Made by a program: the position numbers and the translations under genes
Notes under the pieces: generated by a model
Seen by the model: the letters and a program-made list of their open reading frames with translations, nothing else
Told to the model about the DNA's origin: nothing
Databases searched by the model: none
Assembly: GCA_949289575.1 (NCBI GenBank)
Contig: CASEOG010000001.1
Span: 150,671-214,670 of the forward strand
DNA: 64,000 nucleotides
Source of the DNA: an uncultured Spirochaetales bacterium
GTDB taxonomy: Bacteria; Spirochaetota; Spirochaetia; JAFGXN01
Reading direction: 5' to 3'
Part shown: positions 25,129 through 34,890 of the stretch, one piece after another
Numbering within the stretch: position 1 is the stretch's first letter
Layout: each line of letters opens with the position of its first letter

Positions 25129-26814
25129 ATGGAAGAGACCGTTTCCCGTCATTTTATCGAACGTATTATCGACAGCGATATCGAAACCGGCAAAAACGGA
25201 GGCAATGTCATTACCCGTTTTCCGCCGGAACCGAACGGCTACCTGCATATCGGGCACGCCAAATCGATTAATCTGAACTTCGGACTTGCCCGACAGTACA
25301 ACGGAACCTGCCACCTGCGCTTTGATGACACCAACCCGGTCAAAGAAGATATGGAATATATCAACTCCATTATGGAAGATATCCGCTGGCTCGGATTCGA
25401 TTGGGGTAAACATCTCTATTTCGCTTCTTCTTATTTCGAACAGATGTATGCGTGGGCCATCCAAATGATCGAAACGGGGAAAGCCTATGTCGATGATTTA
25501 TCCGTAGAAGAAATCCGCAGTATGCGCGGAACGCTGACCGAACCGGGAAAAGAAAGTCCGTACCGCAACCGTTCCGTCGAAGAAAACCTCGATCTGTTTC
25601 GCCGCATGAAAGAGGGCGAATTCCCCAACGGAGCCAAAGTGCTGCGGGCAAAAATCGATATGGCCTCCCCCAACCTCAATATGAGAGATCCGATTATGTA
25701 CCGGATTCTTCACGCCGAACATCCGAAAACCGGCAACCGGTGGTGCATTTATCCGATGTACGACTGGGCTCACGGACTGGAAGACTCCATCGAAGGCATT
25801 ACCCATTCGATCTGTACATTGGAATTCGAAGACCACAGACCGCTTTACGACTGGTTTATCGATCAGCTGCCGGGTGTTCACCATCCGCAGCAGATTGAAT
25901 TTGCGCGGCTGAACATCGACTGCACGGTGATGAGCAAGCGGAAGCTGTTGCAGCTGGTAACGGAAAAATATGTCTCCGGATGGGACGATCCGCGTATGCC
26001 GACCGTCAGCGGTTTACGCCGCCGCGGGTTCACCCCCGAGGCGATCAAAGATTTCTGCGATAAAATCGGGGTTTCGAAAGTCGACTCGACCGTTCACTAC
26101 TCGTTCCTCGAGTTCTGTCTGCGGACCGATCTGAACAAACGGGCGCAACGGCGCATGGCCGTCATCCGGCCGCTGAAACTGACTGTCGTCAATTACCCCG
26201 AAGACCGGGTCGAATGGATGGAAGCCGAAAACAACCCGGAAAATGCCTCCGCAGGCACCCGCCTCATTCCATTCAGCCGTGATTTGTACATCGAACAGGA
26301 CGATTTCCGGACGGAAGCCCCCAACAAAAAATATTTCCGGCTGGCTCCCGGCAAAGAGATCCGGCTGAAACACGCCTACTACATCAAATGCGAATCCTAC
26401 AAAACCGATGCCGACGGCAATGTCACGGAAGTGCTGTGCACCTACGATCCCGCATCGAAAGGCGGCTGGACGGAGGACGGCCGTGTCGTCAAAGGAACCG
26501 CCCACTGGGTCAGCGCCCGCCACGCCGTCAAAGCGGAAGTGCGGCTCTACGACCGGCTTTTCAATGCGGAAGAACCGGGCCGACAAACCGGCAACTTTCT
26601 CGATGATTTAAATCCGAATTCGCTGGAAATTCTGACAGAGGCGTGGGTCGAGCCGTCGCTTGCGGAAGCCGCCCCCGAAGAAAATTTTCAGTTTCTGCGT
26701 CTGGGATACTTCACGGCCGACAAAAAAGATCATACAAAAAACGCTCCGGTCTTCAACCGAAGCGTCTCCCTGAAAGAGTCGTTCACCAAAGAAGTTCTCA
26801 ATCACCGGAATTAA
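25129..26814 (+). CDS. glnS: Glutaminyl-tRNA synthetase GlnS
   Basis: Class I synthetase of 561 residues. The HIGH motif is in [18 protein letters not shown] and the KMSKS equivalent is [11 protein letters not shown]. The catalytic and acceptor-binding segments LRFDDTNP and [20 protein letters not shown] are typical of GlnRS rather than GluRS, and the C-terminal beta-barrel anticodon-binding part is complete. The ATG at 25129 is chosen over 25117 because GAGGCG is then correctly spaced. Presence of GlnRS means glutaminyl-tRNA can be made directly. Its stop shares TTAA with the stop of the convergent gene. Confidence 0.97.
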   Translation: MEETVSRHFIERIIDSDIETGKNGGNVITRFPPEPNGYLHIGHAKSINLNFGLARQYNGTCHLRFDDTNPVKEDMEYINSIMEDIRWLGFDWGKHLYFASSYFEQMYAWAIQMIETGKAYVDDLSVEEIRSMRGTLTEPGKESPYRNRSVEENLDLFRRMKEGEFPNGAKVLRAKIDMASPNLNMRDPIMYRILHAEHPKTGNRWCIYPMYDWAHGLEDSIEGITHSICTLEFEDHRPLYDWFIDQLPGVHHPQQIEFARLNIDCTVMSKRKLLQLVTEKYVSGWDDPRMPTVSGLRRRGFTPEAIKDFCDKIGVSKVDSTVHYSFLEFCLRTDLNKRAQRRMAVIRPLKLTVVNYPEDRVEWMEAENNPENASAGTRLIPFSRDLYIEQDDFRTEAPNKKYFRLAPGKEIRLKHAYYIKCESYKTDADGNVTEVLCTYDPASKGGWTEDGRVVKGTAHWVSARHAVKAEVRLYDRLFNAEEPGRQTGNFLDDLNPNSLEILTEAWVEPSLAEAAPEENFQFLRLGYFTADKKDHTKNAPVFNRSVSLKESFTKEVLNHRN

Positions 26815-27491
26815 AGATCGAAATAGGTCCAGAGAGAATCGTGCGGAGCTTTTGCCTTCAGCACGATTTTTTCTTTTGTGACCGGATGAAAAAAGGTCAG
26901 TTCGCCGGCATGAAGCATAATGGAGTTGTCCCGCAGCGCCTTCTTTGAGCCGTATTTGACATCGCCGCGAATCGGCATCCCGGCATGACCGAACTGAGCC
27001 CGAATCTGATGATGACGCCCCGTCATCAGCTCGACTTCGACACAGTAATAGCGGTCGGAACAGCCGATCAACCGGTATTTCAGCTCGGCCCGCTTCGAAT
27101 CCCGAACCTGCGTCTCAAAAACAAAGCTTTTATTTTTTTCGGCATTCTTTTTCAGAAAACCGACAAGCGTTCCCTCCTCTTCCGGCGGCATCGCCTCTAA
27201 AACGGCGTAATATTTTTTGCCGGTTTCCCTGTTCCGGAACTGTTCGTTCATACGGGAAAGCGCTTTTGATGTCTTGGCAAACAGAACGATGCCGCTTGTC
27301 GGCCGGTCGAGACGGTGAATCAGCCCGAGAAAGACATTTCCCGGTTTGCGGTCGCGTTTGCGGATAAACTCTTTCACCCGGTCAATCAGCGGTTCGTCGC
27401 CCGTTTCGTCGCCCTGAACCGGTTCGCCGCTTTGTTTGTACACGGCAATCAAATGATTATCTTCGTAGAGAATTCTGTCTTCAAATTTCAA
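26811..27491 (-). CDS. RluA-family 23S rRNA/tRNA pseudouridine synthase, short form
   Basis: A 226-residue enzyme that isomerises uridine to pseudouridine in RNA. It starts [25 protein letters not shown] and has the catalytic motif [18 protein letters not shown] (Asp of HRLD), then KKYYAVLEA and [22 protein letters not shown]. There is no N-terminal S4 domain, unlike the RluD-type gene at 36260. The start is TTG at 27491, which overlaps the sppA stop as TTGA with AAGGAG upstream; longer frames upstream only read sppA in another frame. It is the last gene of galK-sppA-rlu. Confidence 0.9.
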   Translation of the reverse strand: MKFEDRILYEDNHLIAVYKQSGEPVQGDETGDEPLIDRVKEFIRKRDRKPGNVFLGLIHRLDRPTSGIVLFAKTSKALSRMNEQFRNRETGKKYYAVLEAMPPEEEGTLVGFLKKNAEKNKSFVFETQVRDSKRAELKYRLIGCSDRYYCVEVELMTGRHHQIRAQFGHAGMPIRGDVKYGSKKALRDNSIMLHAGELTFFHPVTKEKIVLKAKAPHDSLWTYFDL

Positions 27492-29320
27492 AAAGCAACT
27501 CCTTTTTTGGGGGTCATTTCCATAACATCGACGGGATGAAACAGAGCCGCCGGATTGCCGGTTGCCGGCAACAGCATATCGGAAAAGAGACTGCGACGCA
27601 TCGATGTCAGAGCGGAAAAGTTCATTCCGCTTTTCGAAAGAAGTGCCTCCGAAAAACTCATCGATCGGCTGAGATATTCCAACTCGTAAGGACGTCCGTC
27701 CCATTCGGCTTTTTTCAATGCCAAAGCCACTGCCTCGGTCAGTCCGCCCGCCTCGTCAACGAGACCGATGTCCAAAGCCTGACTTCCGGTGTAGACTTTC
27801 CCTTCGGCAATCTTTTCGGTTTCGGCAAAAGAAAGACCGCGCGATTCGGAGACCAGTGTCAGAAAGCGGTGATAAATGTAATTGAGCTCCTGCTGCCTCA
27901 CTTCGAGCGTCCGCGGGTCGGAATCGAGAAACAGACTCTGCCGGACCGCCCCCGGATCGGTTTGCACGCCGTCGACGGAAATGCCGATTCGCGTTTTCAG
28001 GAAACGGCTGACGGAAGGCGACAGGCCGAAAACGCCGATCGAGCCGGTGACGGTAAACGGAGTCGCCACGATAGCGTCGGCAGCCGTCGCAATCCAATAG
28101 GCACCCGAAGCGGCCGTCCCGGCCATGGAGACCACAACGGGGCGGCCGGTTCCGCGGAAGCGTTCGACGGCCCGCCGAATTTCTTCGGAAGCATACACAT
28201 CACCGCCGCCGGAATCGAGCCGAATCACCAAAGCCGCTATGTCACCGCGGTCGGCCGCTTCATCCAGCAGAGGCACCAGAACGGAAGCGTTGCCGTCCGG
28301 ATACCCGCCGTTGTGAATCGGTCCCGAAACGGTCAGCACCGCCACTTTTGTTTTGGCCGGCCGCCGTTTTTTCGAAGCAAGATAATCGGTGTAATAAAAC
28401 CAGTCATCCGATTCGGCTTCGTACAGATTGTCGGTATAGCCTTTCTCAATCCACAGCTCACGGTCGGTCATTAAGGCGTCGACCCATCCGGCCTTCAACG
28501 CCGCTTCGGCTCCGTTGCCGCCGGCAGCCGCCAAAAGCTGCGGATACCGGTTGATATAGTCGGCGACAGCCCCCGGCTCCACATCGCGGTTACCCTCGAC
28601 GATGTCGCAGTAACGTTTGCGCAAGTCGAACAGATACCCCGACAGCTGCGCTTTCAGTTCTTCGGACATGCCATTCCGCGAATAGGCCTCGGCCGCTCCC
28701 TTAAACTCACCTGTTTTCAGAATATTGAAATCGATATCGAATTTTTCGGCAAAATCCCTGTAAAAAAATTCGTAATGATCGAATCCGCTCAGCAGAACCG
28801 ACCCCATCGGATCCATAATCACTTCATCGGCATACGAGGCAATCAGCAGATCCAGCTGCGAGTAAGTTCCCGAAAAGGCGGTAACATGTTTTCCCGCGGA
28901 ACGAAACGATTCGACGGCCTCCGCTATCTCGGACGCCTGAGCCAGACTGCCTCCGTAAAAAAGGGAAAAATCGATATAAGCTTCCCGAATCGTATCATCG
29001 GCGGCAGCCAGACGGAAGGCTCTGACCACATCGGACACAACCGTATCGTCCGTGCCGTCGGTCAGCATCCCCGAAAAAGGGTCTTCGGTTACCGGCTGCT
29101 CGATTAAAATTCCCGACAACGGAACGGTCAGCACGGAACCGGACGAGGCAATATCGGAACCGCTTCTCATCATCGAAAAAAGGCCGTACAGCACAAACAA
29201 AAAAAAGATGAAGAAAAGATTGGTCATCACCAGACGAATGGTGTCGATTCCTCTGAAAATCCTCAAAAAAAGCGATTGGGGTTTCGGTTGAGGTTCCGGT
29301 CTGTTTTCGTTTGTTCCCAT
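27488..29320 (-). CDS. sppA: Signal peptide peptidase SppA, 67-kDa type
   Basis: A 610-residue membrane-anchored serine protease that degrades cleaved signal peptides. One N-terminal transmembrane segment (residues about 31-50, VMTNLFFIFFLFVLYGLF) precedes two S49 domains. The catalytic pair is present: Lys207 in TGEFKGAAEAY and Ser405 in AGTAASGAYWIA, matching the Lys209/Ser409 arrangement of E. coli SppA. It begins three bases after galK and ends overlapping the pseudouridine synthase gene. The many lipoproteins in this genome would supply signal peptides for it. Confidence 0.95.
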   Translation of the reverse strand: MGTNENRPEPQPKPQSLFLRIFRGIDTIRLVMTNLFFIFFLFVLYGLFSMMRSGSDIASSGSVLTVPLSGILIEQPVTEDPFSGMLTDGTDDTVVSDVVRAFRLAAADDTIREAYIDFSLFYGGSLAQASEIAEAVESFRSAGKHVTAFSGTYSQLDLLIASYADEVIMDPMGSVLLSGFDHYEFFYRDFAEKFDIDFNILKTGEFKGAAEAYSRNGMSEELKAQLSGYLFDLRKRYCDIVEGNRDVEPGAVADYINRYPQLLAAAGGNGAEAALKAGWVDALMTDRELWIEKGYTDNLYEAESDDWFYYTDYLASKKRRPAKTKVAVLTVSGPIHNGGYPDGNASVLVPLLDEAADRGDIAALVIRLDSGGGDVYASEEIRRAVERFRGTGRPVVVSMAGTAASGAYWIATAADAIVATPFTVTGSIGVFGLSPSVSRFLKTRIGISVDGVQTDPGAVRQSLFLDSDPRTLEVRQQELNYIYHRFLTLVSESRGLSFAETEKIAEGKVYTGSQALDIGLVDEAGGLTEAVALALKKAEWDGRPYELEYLSRSMSFSEALLSKSGMNFSALTSMRRSLFSDMLLPATGNPAALFHPVDVMEMTPKKGVAF

Positions 29321-29323
29321 AAA

Positions 29324-30709
29324 TTAATTCTCCCGGGACAGAGGAAAAACGGAAGCTCCGTCCGACGGATAAACCGTAAAGACCGCATTCTTCTTTGCCT
29401 CCTCGCCAATCTCGGGGTGAGTTTCTTTCAGATACCGGTCGTAATATTCGCTGCGGATCCGATCCGTAAATGCTTCGACATCGCCGTTGCGCACAAGACT
29501 GACGGTACATCCGCCTCTGCCGGCCCCCGTCATACGCGAACCGAGAGCTCCGGCTTTGCGGGCGATTTCTGTCAGCGCGTTCAATTCCGGGCAGCTGAAA
29601 TCACCGTTATCCCGGCAGCTGGCATGCGATTCGTTCATCAGCCGGCCGACCGTCTCCGCATCGCCTCTTTCCATAGCCGCCGCACACCGGTCGACGCGCC
29701 GCCACTCCGTTAAAACATGCCGGGTTCGGGCGGCCAGCGCAAAACCGTTTTCCGGCTGCGGCAGCGGCGTTCCGTCCGCCATCAGACAATACTCTTTCTG
29801 CACCGTTTCGACATCCGTTTCGAGAACCGCGGCGATTTCTTCATAGGTGTACTCCGTTTCTTTCAATACCGAGAAAACGGCACGGTCGATTTCGGCTTCG
29901 GTTAATCCCGTTTTTTCGGGCGACAGATCTCCGAGGAAACCGACCGTCAGCGGTTTTTTCAGGTAAGGCGGAAGTTTGCGGCGCAAAACGGCCGCTGCCA
30001 GCCGGCACTCGATCGGTTTGCTGTTATAATAGGTCAGCGCCTCTTTGCTTTTTCGGGCCTTGATTAATGTATCGGCCACAACAAACGAGACACCCTCGGG
30101 AACGGGGTAAGGGGTACAACTCAAAGGGGAAAACCCGATCTTCAGAACTTTACCAGCCATTCCGTTAATACTGGCCGTCTGGTCCATTCCCCCGCCCTGA
30201 GTTCCGACATACCGCTCCGCGGCCGCCGTCAAAGCCGACAGTTCCATTTTCGGATAGGAGATTCCGTTTGCCGTTGAGAAAAGCAGACTGCTGAGAACAA
30301 CAAAAGCCGACGAAGAACTCATACCGCCGGCAGCCGGCACCGTCGAATAGATAACGGCATCAAAACCGCGGTACGGGGCCTTGATCTTGCCGTCGGAGAT
30401 AATGCCCTGCACCGCCGCCTTCGGATAATTTCCCCAATCCCCGTCGGGATACGGAGCCACGGAATCGACCGCCTCGAAAGTCCGTTCGCCGTGAATTCCG
30501 TCGGCATCGACAATCCGAATCACATTATCGTCACGACACGAAAAACAGGCCGAAATACGCAAATCGATGGCAAAAGGAAATACGGGACAGTTGTTGTAAT
30601 CGAGGTGTTCTCCGATCAGATTGGTCCGGCCCGGAGCAAAAGCAAAATAAACCGGATCCCGATGAAATATATCTTTAAATTTATTTATTAAAAATTCTTT
30701 TATTTCCAT
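29324..30709 (-). CDS. galK: Galactokinase GalK
   Basis: GHMP-family kinase that phosphorylates galactose to galactose 1-phosphate. It is 461 residues, longer than the usual 380-400 or so. The galactokinase signature GRTNLIGEHLDYN is near residue 28; the ATP loop is VPAAGGMSSSSAFVV and the third GHMP motif is MTGAGRGGCTVSLV. GGGMDQTAS is also conserved. AAAGGAG precedes the ATG. The extra length lies mostly in the C-terminal half and at the tail. No other Leloir genes are in the window. The promoter is in the 87-base gap shared with the divergent nagA. Confidence 0.95.
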   Translation of the reverse strand: MEIKEFLINKFKDIFHRDPVYFAFAPGRTNLIGEHLDYNNCPVFPFAIDLRISACFSCRDDNVIRIVDADGIHGERTFEAVDSVAPYPDGDWGNYPKAAVQGIISDGKIKAPYRGFDAVIYSTVPAAGGMSSSSAFVVLSSLLFSTANGISYPKMELSALTAAAERYVGTQGGGMDQTASINGMAGKVLKIGFSPLSCTPYPVPEGVSFVVADTLIKARKSKEALTYYNSKPIECRLAAAVLRRKLPPYLKKPLTVGFLGDLSPEKTGLTEAEIDRAVFSVLKETEYTYEEIAAVLETDVETVQKEYCLMADGTPLPQPENGFALAARTRHVLTEWRRVDRCAAAMERGDAETVGRLMNESHASCRDNGDFSCPELNALTEIARKAGALGSRMTGAGRGGCTVSLVRNGDVEAFTDRIRSEYYDRYLKETHPEIGEEAKKNAVFTVYPSDGASVFPLSREN

Positions 30710-30753
30710 TTACAGATTACTCCTTTCATTATATAATAGAACTGTTTTTGCAG

Positions 30754-30759
30754 TATAAT
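30754..30759 (+). promoter_or_regulatory. -10 element for nagA in the galK-nagA divergent gap
   Basis: TATAAT on the plus strand with a poor -35; AAAAGGA precedes the nagA ATG at 30797. A second TATAAT-like element for galK is at about 30731-30736 on the minus strand. Sugar-responsive control of this shared gap is plausible, but no operator palindrome stands out. Confidence 0.4.
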
Positions 30760-30796
30760 TGTTTAATACAGAAATTTCAACCGCAAAAGGATTTCA

Positions 30797-31978
30797 ATGA
30801 GAAAAATCTGTCTGAATAAAGCCAAAATCTTTACCGGCTTAATGGAAATCGAACAGGGTGCCATTCTGATAGAAGACAATCGAATTATAGATGTTCTCTT
30901 CGAAACACGCCTGAAAAAACTAAACCCGGATTCATCATACGACGTCATCGACCTGGAAGGGAAAATCATCACTCCCGGGTTTATCGATACGCATATCCAC
31001 GGTATCGGCGGATTCGGAACGGAACACGGCGAACCGGACGATATCCTCGGTATGAGCCGGATTCTGCCCCGATACGGCGTCACGCGCTTCTGCCCGACTC
31101 TTTACCCCTCCGACGAAGAGTCGTTTATTTATAATATCCGCAATATATCGGATACGATCGGATACGAACAGGGGGCCCTTGTTCAGGGACTTCATCTGGA
31201 AGGTCCGTTTATTTCGAAACTGCATTGCGGCGTTCAGCTGCCGGAGTACCTCAAGGATGTCGATCTTTCTCTTATGAAAAAATTCATCAAAGCGGGAAAG
31301 GGAAATATTTCGATTATGACGGTGGCTCCCGAGCTGAAAAATATGCGGGAACTGGCTATCTACTGCCTTAAACAGGGGATTATCCTTTCGGCCGGCCACA
31401 CGGATGCCACTTACGAAAACATGATGGAAGGAATGCAGGCCGGCATCATGCATTCGACCCATTTCTTTAATGCCATGAGACCTCTGAAGCACAGAGACCC
31501 CGGCTGTGTCGGAGCGATTCTTCTGAACAACTCTCTTTCCTGCGAAGTGATTGCCGACGGATTCCATGTCCATCCCGCCATCATTAAATTTCTTGTCAAA
31601 GAAAAACCGGTCGAACGGATTATCCTGGTCACCGACTCACTCAGACCGACGCATCAAACGGACGGTCCTCTTTATGCCAACAACGAAGAAGTTTTTCTCG
31701 GCGAAACGGGCGTCTTCCAACGGGTATCCGACGGCGTTATCGCCGGCTCTTCCGCAACGCTCGATGCGTGTGTCCGGAATATGATCAAATGGGGCATATC
31801 CCCCTCCGATGCCGTCAAAATGGCCACCGTCAATCCGGCCCGTCTTCTGAAAATCGATTCGGAACGGGGCGTTCTGATGCCGGGAGCCTTTGCCGATCTG
31901 AATATTTTATCCGAAAAATTCGAAGTTCTCGAAACGTACGTGGAAGGGAAATCGGTTTACAGTAAAAAGGAGAAATGA
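30797..31978 (+). CDS. nagA: N-acetylglucosamine-6-phosphate deacetylase NagA
   Basis: A 393-residue amidohydrolase that converts GlcNAc-6-phosphate to glucosamine-6-phosphate and acetate, a step in amino-sugar use and cell-wall recycling. Metal and substrate motifs are TPGFIDTHIHGIGGFG, LHLEGPFIS, LSAGHTDATYE, MHSTHFFNAM and the catalytic Asp in LVTDSL. GTLDA-like SSATLDACVRN and the terminal PGAFADLNIL are typical of the fold. The stop is immediately followed by the start of the permease gene with AAAAAGGAGAA inside the nagA end, so the two are coupled. Confidence 0.95.
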   Translation: MRKICLNKAKIFTGLMEIEQGAILIEDNRIIDVLFETRLKKLNPDSSYDVIDLEGKIITPGFIDTHIHGIGGFGTEHGEPDDILGMSRILPRYGVTRFCPTLYPSDEESFIYNIRNISDTIGYEQGALVQGLHLEGPFISKLHCGVQLPEYLKDVDLSLMKKFIKAGKGNISIMTVAPELKNMRELAIYCLKQGIILSAGHTDATYENMMEGMQAGIMHSTHFFNAMRPLKHRDPGCVGAILLNNSLSCEVIADGFHVHPAIIKFLVKEKPVERIILVTDSLRPTHQTDGPLYANNEEVFLGETGVFQRVSDGVIAGSSATLDACVRNMIKWGISPSDAVKMATVNPARLLKIDSERGVLMPGAFADLNILSEKFEVLETYVEGKSVYSKKEK

Positions 31979-33886
31979 ATGGAATTAAAACGATCTCTCG
32001 GTTTTGCAGAAGTCTTTTGTATTGCTTCCGGTGCGATGATCAGTTCCGGAATCTTTATTCTGCCCTCTCTCGCTTTTTTATATTCGGGACCCGCCATTAT
32101 TTTTTCGTACCTGTTGGGTGCCGTTTTTATTATCCCCGCGATGCTGTCGAAAGCGGAACTGGCAACAGCCATGCCGAAATCGGGAGGCTCCTACTATTTC
32201 ACCAATACCAGTCTCGGCCCGCTGTTCGGAACTTTTGCCGGATTTACCAACTGGCTGTCGCTGGCGATGAAAAGTGCGTTCGCTCTGCTCGGTATCGGTA
32301 TTTTTCTGCAGCTTCTGGTTCCCGAATCGGTCAACTTCGACACCGAACTGGTGGTCAAGATTCTGGCAGTCCTCTGTACCCTCTTTTTCATGGTAATGAA
32401 TATTCTGAGCGTGAAAGAAAGCGGCCGCTTTCAGGTAATTCTTGTCGTCTTTCTGCTGGCCGCCATGATTCTTTATGTTCTGGCCGGATTTTTTTCCGTC
32501 AACCCGGAACATTTTAACGATTTTTTTGCCAGCAAATACAATCCGAATCCCGCACCGATTCCGACAATTTACCTGATGATCTGGACAGCCGGACTGATTT
32601 TCGTTTCGTTCGGCGGTCTGACCAACATCGCTTCGATTGCCGCGGAAGTCAAAAATCCGGGAAAAACGATTCCGTCGGCCATGTTTACCGCCTTTGTTGT
32701 CGTCTCGCTGCTTTATGCCGCCATCGCTTTTATCACGGTCGGTATTTTAACGCCTCAGGAAATGGCCGAGACTCAAACACCGTTGTCGACGGCTGCCGAC
32801 AAATTTTGGGGAACCCCCGGATTCATCCTGATGGCACTGGCCGCCATGAGCGCCTTTATTACAACCGCCAACGCCGGAATTATGAGCGCCTCGCGCAATC
32901 CGATGGCGATGGCCGAAGATAATCTGATTCCGGAAGTGTTCGGAAAAGTCTCGTACAAATATCAGACGCCTTATGTTTCCATTATTCTGACTTCCCTGTT
33001 CATGATTTTTTCGATTCTGGTTCTCGATCTGGAAGGCCTGGTCAAAGTCGCCTCGGCCATGATGCTGCTGCTCGCTGTTTTCGACAATCTCTCTCTGATT
33101 CTGATGCGGGCCAGCCGGCTGACCAATTATAAACCGGTCTTCAAGGTCCCGTTTTATCCGGTCATACCGATTGCCGGAGTTCTTATCAATGCTCTGATGC
33201 TGATTCAGCTCGGATGGATTCCGCTGCTGATTACCGGTGCTTTTTTTGCGGTCTCTCTGCTTTGGTATTTCATCTACTCGAAATCCCGCATCCAAAGAAC
33301 CTATGCCCTGATCCATGTCGTGGAGCGGCTGACCAACAAAGAAATTCAAACCGAAAATCTCGAAAACGAGCTGAAAAATATTCTGATGGAACGGGACGAA
33401 ATTCAGGAAGACCGCTTCGACAAAATTATCAAAACGGCCGCCATCCTGAATCTGACGGAAAGCGACGGCGAACCGACCCGCACCGATATTTTTCACATGA
33501 TTGCACACGAACTGGCCAAACGCCTTCCGCTCTCGGAATCGGAAATTGTCGTTTTGCTCGAAGAACGGGAAAAAGAATCCTCGACCGTCATCAGCGACGA
33601 ATTGGCGATTCCCCACTTTCTCTTTCAGGGAACACAGCAGTTTGAAATTGTCGTTATCCGTTCCGAAAAAGGCATCGTCTTCGAAGAGAACAAGGCACCC
33701 GTCAAAGCGATTTTCGCCCTTGCCGGCTCGATTGACGAACGCAATTTCCATTTGCAGACCCTGATGGCCATTGCTCAAATTGTTAAAAATACCGATTTCA
33801 TGAAAAACTGGCAGGCCCTGAAATCGCCGAACGACATCCGCAATTCGATTTTGCTGGCCGACCGGATCCGGAAAAAAGGTGTCTGA
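31979..33886 (+). CDS. APC-superfamily amino-acid permease fused to a PTS EIIA-type domain
   Basis: A 635-residue protein. Residues 1-435 are an APC transporter with about twelve membrane segments (GFAEVFCIASGAMISSGIFILP is the helix-1 substrate motif). Residues about 436-490 are a charged helical linker. Residues about 490-635 resemble PTS EIIA type 2 (fructose/mannitol/nitrogen) domains, including VVLLEEREKESSTVISDELAIPH. His546 in AIPH is at the position of the phosphorylated histidine. It could let PTS phosphorylation control amino-acid uptake; that is inference. It sits between nagA and a radical SAM gene, overlapping the latter by eight bases. Confidence 0.9.
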   Translation: MELKRSLGFAEVFCIASGAMISSGIFILPSLAFLYSGPAIIFSYLLGAVFIIPAMLSKAELATAMPKSGGSYYFTNTSLGPLFGTFAGFTNWLSLAMKSAFALLGIGIFLQLLVPESVNFDTELVVKILAVLCTLFFMVMNILSVKESGRFQVILVVFLLAAMILYVLAGFFSVNPEHFNDFFASKYNPNPAPIPTIYLMIWTAGLIFVSFGGLTNIASIAAEVKNPGKTIPSAMFTAFVVVSLLYAAIAFITVGILTPQEMAETQTPLSTAADKFWGTPGFILMALAAMSAFITTANAGIMSASRNPMAMAEDNLIPEVFGKVSYKYQTPYVSIILTSLFMIFSILVLDLEGLVKVASAMMLLLAVFDNLSLILMRASRLTNYKPVFKVPFYPVIPIAGVLINALMLIQLGWIPLLITGAFFAVSLLWYFIYSKSRIQRTYALIHVVERLTNKEIQTENLENELKNILMERDEIQEDRFDKIIKTAAILNLTESDGEPTRTDIFHMIAHELAKRLPLSESEIVVLLEEREKESSTVISDELAIPHFLFQGTQQFEIVVIRSEKGIVFEENKAPVKAIFALAGSIDERNFHLQTLMAIAQIVKNTDFMKNWQALKSPNDIRNSILLADRIRKKGV

Positions 33887-34838
33887 TTTCTCTGCCGCTT
33901 ACGCCGACTGCCGCCTCTGCCCGCGCAACTGCGGTATCGACAGGCGGCGCGTTGCCGGCTTCTGCGGCGAAACCGATGCGCTGCGCATCGCCTGGAGCGG
34001 CCTTCACTTCGGCGAAGAGCCGCCGGTTTCGGCCATCGACGGCTCCGGCACCGTTTTTTTCAGCGGCTGCAATCTCGGCTGTGTTTACTGCCAAAACCGC
34101 CAAATCAGCCGCCCGCAGGCGCCGGGAACCGTTTACACAGTCACGGAAGCGGCGGAGCTGTTTCTGAAGCTGCAGAAGGCCGGTGCCGAAAACATCAATC
34201 TGGTCACGGGAACGCCGCATTGGCCTTCCGTTCTGGAGGCTCTGCGCGAAGCCAAAAAAAGAGGCCTTTCCGTTCCGGTGGTCTGGAACTGTTCCGGCTA
34301 TGAAACCGTCGAAGCGGTCGAAGCGCTCAACGAATTCGTCGACATCTACTTACCCGATATGAAGACAACCGACAGCGGGACCGCTCTCCGTTTACTGCGG
34401 GTGCCCGACTACCCTCAAACCGCCGCGGCTGCCATCGATAGGATGTGCCGCGCCAAACCGCCGGTAACGGTTCCGCTTTACAACGACAGACTGGGTATCG
34501 AACATCCGCTGATGAAACAGGGGGTGATTATCCGTCATCTGACACTGCCGGGTCAAACGGAGGATTCGCTGGCCGTCATGGAGCTGTACAAAACACGGTG
34601 GCGTCCTCTCGGAGCCCTCTTTTCGCTGATGACCGACTATCTGCCGTCCCCTCATCTGCCGCCGCCCCTCGACAGAAAACCGACAACAGACGAGGCGTCC
34701 GTACCGAAACATTATCTCGAAGAACAAAACTGGGATGACTGCTTTTTTCAGGAGTCGGAGACCTGTTCCCGGGACTGGTTCCCCGATTTTACAAGAAACG
34801 AACCGTTTCCCGCCGGATTCAGCCGGCAAATCCGGTAA
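33879..34838 (+). CDS. Radical SAM protein of the PflA-like/YgiQ-unrelated activase type
   Basis: A 319-residue radical SAM enzyme. The SAM cluster motif is the CxxxCxxC in FSGCNLGCVYCQNRQIS (Cys64, 68, 71). Before it are four more cysteines (Cys11, 14, 18, 29; CRLCPRNCGIDR and GFCGE) that suggest a second iron-sulfur site, as in PflA-related proteins of unknown substrate. VTGTPHWPSVLEAL and YLPDMKTTDSG follow. Start is GTG 33879, overlapping the permease stop; no better start precedes the first cysteine motif. What it activates or modifies is not evident. No glycyl radical enzyme gene is in the window. Confidence 0.85.
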   Translation: MSDFSAAYADCRLCPRNCGIDRRRVAGFCGETDALRIAWSGLHFGEEPPVSAIDGSGTVFFSGCNLGCVYCQNRQISRPQAPGTVYTVTEAAELFLKLQKAGAENINLVTGTPHWPSVLEALREAKKRGLSVPVVWNCSGYETVEAVEALNEFVDIYLPDMKTTDSGTALRLLRVPDYPQTAAAAIDRMCRAKPPVTVPLYNDRLGIEHPLMKQGVIIRHLTLPGQTEDSLAVMELYKTRWRPLGALFSLMTDYLPSPHLPPPLDRKPTTDEASVPKHYLEEQNWDDCFFQESETCSRDWFPDFTRNEPFPAGFSRQIR

Positions 34839-34890
34839 AAATCTTTCCGAATAGAGTGTTATTTTTTTCTCCGGTATGATAAAATAAGAT

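Noticed and set aside
26811..27704. Longer form of the pseudouridine synthase beginning near 27704
   Set aside because: The extra 71 residues read sppA in another frame; the TTG at 27491 has correct Shine-Dalgarno spacing and the domain starts there.
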